36,993 bases of DNA from an uncultured Oscillospiraceae bacterium (GTDB lineage Bacteria; Bacillota; Clostridia; Oscillospirales; Oscillospiraceae): assembly GCA_944382965.1 (NCBI GenBank), contig CALWOA010000021.1, positions 1-36,993 on the forward strand, given 5' to 3'. Every line of letters starts with the position of its first letter. Position 1 is the stretch's first letter. The notes under the pieces were generated by a model. The model did no database searches. It was given only the letters and a program-made list of their open reading frames with translations, and was not told where the DNA came from. Shown in pieces: positions 32,308 through 36,993 of this stretch. A program made the translations under genes and the position numbers.

Positions 32308-33723
32308 ATGGATACTACACGAAAGAACCGGGAAACCGGACGTGAGCGTCAGGAGGGGAAGGAAACCCCACGCAAGCGTCCGGCTGCGGAAGAAAAGAAG
32401 ACCCGCCCGGCCCAGGAAAAAAACCTTCAGCGCCCTGCCCAGCGGGGTAACGCCGAACAACGGGATGATAGAAAGAGAAGGAAAGAGCCGTCTGGAAAGG
32501 AATCCCAATCCCGGCAGCCCCGGCAGACGGATGCCAGCCAGGATGGAGCCGGTCAGAGCCGGCAGGCAAGCCGCCCTGCCAAAGAAGCCCAGCGACCTTC
32601 CAAGCAGAAGCGGACTCCTGCTAAAGAGGAAGTCCGGAAAGCCCCTTCCCGGAGTGCAAAAGCAAAACCGGAAGCCCAGCCCAGGCAGAAACGTTCCGCC
32701 AGAGGAAGCGAACCCACGGACTTATCTGCTAAGCGCCGGGCTTACGGAAACAGCAAACCGAAGAAAAAACCGCTGGTGATCCGGATCTTGGATGCCATCG
32801 AGAGTTTCCAGGAAAAGCGCAGAGCGGCCCGGACCGCACCGGAGAAAAACGGCCGCAAAAAAACAACCCGATCCAGTCAGCCGATACCGGTTATCATCTA
32901 CACCCAGCCCAAGGCATTCAACCTTACCCGTCTGCTGATTCAGATGCTGACGGTGGCAGCGGTGGTGGCAGCTTTGGTTCTGGGACTGTCGGTATTCTTT
33001 AAGGTTGAAACCATTACAGTAACGGGTGCAGAGACGTATAGTGCCTGGTCGGTGCGAGAAGCCTCCGGCATCAAGGAAGGTGATAACCTGCTTACCTTCA
33101 GCCATGCCCGTGCCGGTGCTTTGATCAAAGCCAATTTGCCTTATGTGAAAACCGTGCGCTTCGGTATAAAACTACCGGATACGGTCAATATTATCATCGA
33201 AGAAGAGGACGTGGTCTACGCCATCAAAGATACCACGGGTACCTGGTGGCTGATGAACTCCGGCGGTCGGATCGTGGAGCAGGCCAATGGCAGCAAGGCA
33301 TCCAACCATACCCAGGTTCTGGGTGTGACCCTGGAAAACCCGTCCCCTGGCGCTCTGGCAGTTGCCAAGGAAAGTGTGCCCGTGTCAACGGATTCTACGG
33401 ATTCTACGGATCCTACCGCAGCACCGGTGCCTGTGACCATCACCGGTGCCCAGCGTCTCAACGCGGTTTTGCAGATTTTGCAGGCGCTGGAAGCCAATGA
33501 CATCGTTGGTGAAGCGGCCAGCGTGGACGTAACCCGACTGGAGGATATTATCCTATGGTATGGTTCCCGGTATCAGGTCAACCTGGGAGATTCCACCAAT
33601 CTGGATTATAAGATCAGCTGTATGAACGACGTTATTTTGCAGCTGAGTGAATTTGAATCCGGCATTTTGGATATCAGTTTTACCATCTGGCCGGATCAGG
33701 TAAGCTATACGCCTTTCACCTAA
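32308..33723 (+). CDS. ftsQ: FtsQ/DivIB-family division protein with long disordered N-terminus
   Basis: 471 aa, much longer than most DivIB/FtsQ (about 260-280). Residues 1 to about 190 are a low-complexity Lys/Arg/Glu/Gln/Pro-rich cytoplasmic segment. A membrane span lies near 206-231, followed by a POTRA domain opening FKVETITVTGAETYS, with IKANLPYVKTVRFGIKLPDTV inside, then the beta domain. The end (SYTPFT) is short. FtsQ stabilises the FtsL/FtsB complex and gates septal synthesis. The beta domain contains a DSTDSTDP insert from a 9-bp repeat. Position between murG and ftsZ, where ftsQ normally precedes ftsA, supports the name. AGGAGG precedes the ATG. Confidence 0.88.
   Translation: MDTTRKNRETGRERQEGKETPRKRPAAEEKKTRPAQEKNLQRPAQRGNAEQRDDRKRRKEPSGKESQSRQPRQTDASQDGAGQSRQASRPAKEAQRPSKQKRTPAKEEVRKAPSRSAKAKPEAQPRQKRSARGSEPTDLSAKRRAYGNSKPKKKPLVIRILDAIESFQEKRRAARTAPEKNGRKKTTRSSQPIPVIIYTQPKAFNLTRLLIQMLTVAAVVAALVLGLSVFFKVETITVTGAETYSAWSVREASGIKEGDNLLTFSHARAGALIKANLPYVKTVRFGIKLPDTVNIIIEEEDVVYAIKDTTGTWWLMNSGGRIVEQANGSKASNHTQVLGVTLENPSPGALAVAKESVPVSTDSTDSTDPTAAPVPVTITGAQRLNAVLQILQALEANDIVGEAASVDVTRLEDIILWYGSRYQVNLGDSTNLDYKISCMNDVILQLSEFESGILDISFTIWPDQVSYTPFT
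33390..33416 (+). repeat. Three copies of a 9-bp repeat inside ftsQ
   Basis: GGATTCTAC occurs twice in a row, then GGATCCTAC with one change. It encodes the DSTDSTDP stretch in the extracytoplasmic domain. Copy-number change by slippage would keep the reading frame. Confidence 0.8.
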
Positions 33724-33769
33724 GATGTAATAATTCTGTAAATAATTTGCCGAATTCTGAGATTTTCTA

Positions 33770-33798
33770 TTGACCAATTTAAAAAATAAGGATAGAAT
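33770..33798 (+). promoter_or_regulatory. ftsZ promoter
   Basis: TTGACC (33770-33775), a 17-nt spacer and TAGAAT (33793-33798), 79 nt before the ftsZ start. The surrounding DNA is markedly AT-rich for the cluster. Confidence 0.75.
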
Positions 33799-33876
33799 GT
33801 AAAAAGCATGAGTAATAAAACGAGGCGGAAGCGGCGTTCCCGTAACTGCGAACAGATACATAGGAGGAAGAGTGTT

Positions 33877-34992
33877 ATGTCCGAAAATATGCAGGATCGC
33901 GTTGTGAAAATCAAAGTGATCGGTGTCGGCGGCGCCGGCAATAATGTTATTAACCGCATGATCGAAGCTGGTGTCAGCGGCGTGGACTTCGTCGTGGTGA
34001 ACACCGATAAGCAGGATCTGAATAAATCCGTTTGTAAGAATAAAATCCAGATCGGTGAGAAGCTCACCGGTGGTATGGGTGCCGGCTCCAAGCCGGAAAT
34101 CGGCCGCAAATCCGCGGAAGAGTCCCGGGCTGCCATTGCCAAGGCACTGGAAAACACCGATATGGTGTTCATCACTGCCGGTATGGGCGGCGGCACCGGC
34201 ACTGGCGCGGCTCCTATCGTGGCTGACCTGGCTCACGAGGCAGGCATCCTGACCGTAGGCGTTGTGACCAAGCCCTTCAAGTTTGAGGGCGCTAACCGGA
34301 TGCGTCAGGCAGAACAGGGCATTGCTGACCTCAACGGCAAGGTGGATTCCCTGATTATCATTCCCAATGACCGTTTGAAGTACGTCACTGACCAGAAGAT
34401 TACCTTTGCCAACGCTTTCGGTATTGCCGATGACGTGCTGAAGCAGGCTGTTACCTCCATCTCCGAACTGGTTGGCTTCTGCCAGAATGTTATTATCAAC
34501 CTGGACTTTGCCGACGTTTCTGCTGTTATGAAGGATGCCGGTCGGGCTCATATGGGCGTGGGTACCGCTTCTGGTCGGGAGAAGGCCGAGCAGGCCGCTA
34601 CCGCTGCTGTTTCCAGCCCCCTGCTGGAGACTTCCATCAACGGTGCTACCGGTGTGCTGGTGAACGTCACTGGTTCTTCCGAGATGACCCTGGACGATGT
34701 GGAGACTGCTGCCGGTATCGTGCAGGAGGCCGCCAACCCCGATGCCAACATCATCTTCGGTGCCACCGTCGCCGATGGTTTCCAGGATGAAATGCGGGTT
34801 ACCGTCATCGCAACTGGCTTTGAGCTGAAGCCGGAGACCTTTGCGCCCAAGGCGTCTGCCAAGAGCGCTGCGCCTTCTTCTCCCAGCTTCGTGCCGGAGG
34901 ATATTGATACCCCCGTTGCCGCTTCTAAGCAGCCCAGCAAGCCTGCGGACATGAGCGACATCGACGAGATCTTCAGCATCTTCAAGCGCTAA
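33877..34992 (+). CDS. ftsZ: Tubulin-like division GTPase FtsZ
   Basis: 371 aa. The start at 33877 follows TAGGAGG; an upstream ATG at 33808 would add a basic 23-residue extension without a ribosome site. FtsZ polymerises with GTP into the division ring. Motifs: VIGVGGAGNNVINRM near 13-27, AGMGGGTGTG with G104-G110, the NxDFADV synergy segment near 205-215, and a Pro/Ser-rich linker ending in the conserved tail DIDEIFSIFK that binds partners such as FtsA, SepF or ZapA-type proteins. ftsA is not beside it, so another membrane tether (SepF is usual in Firmicutes) is probably used. Codon use is notably biased, consistent with high expression. Confidence 0.98.
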   Translation: MSENMQDRVVKIKVIGVGGAGNNVINRMIEAGVSGVDFVVVNTDKQDLNKSVCKNKIQIGEKLTGGMGAGSKPEIGRKSAEESRAAIAKALENTDMVFITAGMGGGTGTGAAPIVADLAHEAGILTVGVVTKPFKFEGANRMRQAEQGIADLNGKVDSLIIIPNDRLKYVTDQKITFANAFGIADDVLKQAVTSISELVGFCQNVIINLDFADVSAVMKDAGRAHMGVGTASGREKAEQAATAAVSSPLLETSINGATGVLVNVTGSSEMTLDDVETAAGIVQEAANPDANIIFGATVADGFQDEMRVTVIATGFELKPETFAPKASAKSAAPSSPSFVPEDIDTPVAASKQPSKPADMSDIDEIFSIFKR

Positions 34993-35005
34993 GTGCTGCT
35001 TTCTT

Positions 35006-35036
35006 GCATCCCGGCCCCCAGGAGCCGGGATGCTTT
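35006..35036 (+). terminator. Terminator after ftsZ
   Basis: A 10-bp perfect stem (GCATCCCGGC, 35006-35015, with 35024-35033) and an 8-nt loop. The T-tail is short (TTT), so termination may be partial. Confidence 0.6.
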
Positions 35037-35064
35037 GCTGTATGATCGAAAGGAGGACAATGCT

Positions 35065-35826
35065 GTGGGAGCATATGAGGCTCTGGCGGCCAGCTATGAC
35101 CGCCTGACCAATGATGTGGATTACGAAGCTACCGTGGAATTTTACCAACAGATACTTACGCAGGAAGGACTGAAGCCCAGAACCGCTGTGGATCTTGCCT
35201 GCGGTACTGGCTCTGTCACTGCCATTCTGGCTCGGAAAGGTCTGCGGGTCATCGGCGTGGACTTATCCGAGGATATGCTGACACAGGCGGTACAGAAGGT
35301 GCAGGATATGGAACATCCGCCCCGGTTCATTTGCCAGCCTCTGCAAGAGCTGCAGCTGGACAGAGGGGTAGATCTGGCAGTTTGCGCACTGGACAGCCTG
35401 GACTATATTACCAATCCATCTGATTGTGCTCAAGCCATCCGGCGGATTTACAAAGCTCTGAACCCCGGAGGGATCTTCATTTTTGATGTGAATACTCCGG
35501 AAAAACTCCGGGCCATGGACGGCCAGGTATTTCTGGATGAGGACGAGGACGTGTACTGCGTTTGGCGGGGAGAATTTGACGAAGAAACCAATATCTGCTC
35601 GTATGGTATGGACCTGTTTCAGCGGCAGGGGAATCTCTGGCAGCGCAGCTTTGAAGAGCATCGAGAGTACGCCTATTCCCAGGAACAGTTGGTTGGGTAT
35701 TTAAAAGATGCCGGTTTTTGCGGCATCGCAGTTTATGGAGATCGCCGCTTGCAGCCGCCGAAAGAAGGGGAGCAGCGGATTTACATCAAGGCAAGAAAAG
35801 GCCGGATTCGCTTCGCCAAAGGGTGA
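35065..35826 (+). CDS. Class I SAM-dependent methyltransferase, substrate unknown
   Basis: 253 aa. GTG at 35065 is chosen because AAAGGAGG ends 8 nt before it; the frame extends upstream only through the ftsZ terminator. The N-terminal AYEALAASYDRLTND segment and motif I VDLACGTGSVTAIL (about 42-55), then GVDLSEDML, DLAVCALDSLDYI and NPGGIFIFDVNTPEKL mark the methyltransf-25/UbiE-like group. The C-terminal third has a small mixed domain (EHREYAYSQEQLVGYLKDAGF). Nothing indicates the methyl acceptor. It is followed 41 nt later by hslO, probably in the same transcript. No clear promoter is seen after the ftsZ terminator, so read-through may feed it. Confidence 0.85.
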   Translation: MGAYEALAASYDRLTNDVDYEATVEFYQQILTQEGLKPRTAVDLACGTGSVTAILARKGLRVIGVDLSEDMLTQAVQKVQDMEHPPRFICQPLQELQLDRGVDLAVCALDSLDYITNPSDCAQAIRRIYKALNPGGIFIFDVNTPEKLRAMDGQVFLDEDEDVYCVWRGEFDEETNICSYGMDLFQRQGNLWQRSFEEHREYAYSQEQLVGYLKDAGFCGIAVYGDRRLQPPKEGEQRIYIKARKGRIRFAKG

Positions 35827-35867
35827 GATTCTCTTACCATAGATTATCAAAGGAGGAAGCGGCAGCT

Positions 35868-36761
35868 TTGCCGCAGCAGAATATGAACGATTATTTGGTT
35901 CGCGGAATGACCATGGATGGCTCTGTGAAGGTGGTAGCCATCCGTTCTACAGAGTTGGTTCGCCGTGGTGCACAAATCCAGGGAACCACGCCCAATGCCA
36001 CAGCGGCCTTTGGACGGGCGCTGACGGCAGCTTCCATGATGGGCAACATGCAGAAGGTGGACAACGGCTCCATGACCCTGCAAATCCGGGGCGGCGGTCC
36101 CATCGGTACAATTACTGTGGTGTCCGACCCCATTGGTAACGTCCGGGGCTGTGTGACCGAACCCAAGGTGCCCCTGGTAGAAAAATATCCCGGAAAGCTG
36201 GATGTGGGTGCCACTGTGGGTACTGACGGCACCATCACCGTCATCCGGGACCTGCAGATGAAGGAACCCTACGTCGGTTCCACTCAGTTGGTTTCCGGAG
36301 AGATCGGCGACGATGTGACGGCGTACTTTGCTCAGAGCGAGCAGACCCCCACAGCCTGTGCACTGGGCGTGCTGGTTGACCGGGATCAGCAGGTGAAGGT
36401 TGCCGGTGGATATCTGATTCAGTTGTTGCCGGACGCACCGGAGGAAGTGATTGACAAGCTGGAGAAGGGCATCCAGGCGGCCGGTGCGGTGACTGCCATG
36501 CTGGAAGCCGGACTGACTCCCGAGGACATTCTGGGCCAGGTCTGTGGTGATCTGGGCGTGGTGTTTATGGAAACCACCGAGGTGTCCTATAAGTGCTACT
36601 GCTCCCGGGATCGGGTGGAGAGCGCATTGATCAGCCTGGGCCGGGAGGAGCTGAAGCAGATTATGGAGGAAGGAAAATCTTTCCCCGTTGAATGCCAGTT
36701 CTGCGACACTGTCTATACGTTCACTCCGGAAGATATCCAAAATCTGCTGGAAAAAGTTTGA
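35868..36761 (+). CDS. hslO: Redox-regulated chaperone Hsp33
   Basis: 297 aa from TTG at 35868, which lies 11 nt after AAAGGAGG. ATG at 35883, five codons later, aligns with the family's usual start (MNDYLVRG) but has no ribosome site, so either is possible. Hsp33 is a holdase switched on when oxidation releases zinc from its C-terminal Cys4 site: here C243-x-C245 and C276-x2-C279, exactly the family pattern CxC...CxxC. The N-terminal domain has VRGMTMDGSVKVVAIRSTELV, and TLQIRGGGPIGTITVVSD near 66-83. It would protect proteins during oxygen or bleach exposure in this anaerobe. Downstream of the methyltransferase gene. Confidence 0.95.
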   Translation: MPQQNMNDYLVRGMTMDGSVKVVAIRSTELVRRGAQIQGTTPNATAAFGRALTAASMMGNMQKVDNGSMTLQIRGGGPIGTITVVSDPIGNVRGCVTEPKVPLVEKYPGKLDVGATVGTDGTITVIRDLQMKEPYVGSTQLVSGEIGDDVTAYFAQSEQTPTACALGVLVDRDQQVKVAGGYLIQLLPDAPEEVIDKLEKGIQAAGAVTAMLEAGLTPEDILGQVCGDLGVVFMETTEVSYKCYCSRDRVESALISLGREELKQIMEEGKSFPVECQFCDTVYTFTPEDIQNLLEKV

Positions 36762-36847
36762 GATTTGTCCATAATGGTGGGATAAAACTGGGAAAACAGG
36801 TCCTTAAAAATAATGTGGAAAAAAACGGGAAAAAATAAAAAAAGTCC

Positions 36848-36876
36848 TTGACAAATTGCCTCTTCCCGTGTATAAT
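36848..36876 (+). promoter_or_regulatory. Consensus promoter of the tRNA gene
   Basis: TTGACA (36848-36853), a 17-nt spacer and TATAAT (36871-36876), both perfect, 40 nt before the mature tRNA 5' end. The region 36762-36847 is AT-rich with no gene. Confidence 0.9.
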
Positions 36877-36916
36877 GAACCACGTCGCTGAGGTGAGCTG
36901 CCGAAGCGAAGGATCT

Positions 36917-36992
36917 GGGAGCATAGCTCAGCTGGGAGAGCACATGCCTTACAAGCATGGGGTCACAGGTTCGAGCCCTGTTGTTCCCACCA
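36917..36992 (+). tRNA. tRNA-Val, anticodon TAC
   Basis: 76 nt with CCA encoded. The acceptor stem GGGAGCA pairs with TGTTCCC (one G-T), the D arm is GCTC...GAGC, the anticodon stem is CATGC/GCATG around loop CTTACAA (anticodon TAC, valine), and the T arm is ACAGG-TTCGAGC-CCTGT. All invariant positions are present. The window ends 1 nt later, so further tRNA genes may follow. Confidence 0.97.
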
Positions 36993-36993
36993 T

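Noticed and set aside
33553-35148. 531-codon open frame on the minus strand over ftsZ
   Set aside because: Shadow of the strongly codon-biased ftsZ; crosses its promoter and terminator and lacks a start signal.

Overview
The window looks like a chromosomal segment from a spore-forming, gut-type Firmicute, most likely a Clostridia member near the Oscillospiraceae/Ruminococcaceae. Evidence: sporulation genes (spmA, spmB, spoVAC), an AbrB/SpoVT-like regulator with a Cys4 tail, a division PBP with PASTA domains, a MurE with the DNPR signature of meso-diaminopimelate addition, strong AAGGAGG-type ribosome sites, and a GC-rich core joined to a visibly AT-rich left end. The genus assignment is inference.

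Layout. (1) 1-4.3 kb is AT-rich accessory DNA: two tandem ECF sigma/anti-sigma cassettes, the first with a broken sigma gene, then a decayed stretch, then a membrane-anchored XRE regulator with a dyad in its own promoter. (2) 4.4-8.5 kb is a three-gene ABC importer of the ferric-iron/AfuA type (lipoprotein, fused permease, ATPase). (3) 8.5-13.0 kb holds mostly minus-strand genes: a lone spoVAC, a BlaI-type repressor with an M56 (BlaR1-like) membrane protease carrying an unfamiliar sensor domain, nagB, and a divergent ECF-transporter S component. (4) 13.0-19.2 kb is mixed: a lipoprotein with three Cys-rich repeats, a DnaQ-fold exonuclease with a zinc-ribbon-like tail, spmAB, abrB-like, rsmI, trmN and a 2[4Fe-4S] ferredoxin too short for routine ORF calling. 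(5) 19.3-35.0 kb: a ClpC-like unfoldase, then the division and cell-wall (dcw) cluster mraZ-rsmH-ftsL-PBP-murE-murF-mraY-ftsW-murG-ftsQ-ftsZ, all on the plus strand. murD, murC and ftsA are absent from it. (6) 35.0-37.0 kb: a SAM methyltransferase, the redox chaperone hslO and a tRNA-Val.

How the genes work together. The dcw genes form one pathway: MurE and MurF finish the UDP-MurNAc-pentapeptide, MraY and MurG make lipid I and lipid II, FtsW and the PBP polymerise and crosslink at the septum, FtsL/FtsQ regulate them, and FtsZ positions the machine. Transcription appears subdivided: a promoter before mraZ with repeated TGGAG/AGGG elements, a probable internal promoter plus hairpin before the PBP, and a promoter before ftsZ. 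The BlaI/M56 pair is a self-contained sensing circuit with two TACA-N2-TGTA dyads over its own promoter. The sigma/anti-sigma cassettes look like a duplicated envelope-sensing module in which one copy is decaying.

Most likely to repay follow-up: the M56 protein's C-terminal domain, the half-dead sigma cassette with its intact anti-sigma, the Cys-rich repeat lipoprotein, and the regulatory DNA between the clpC-like gene and mraZ.
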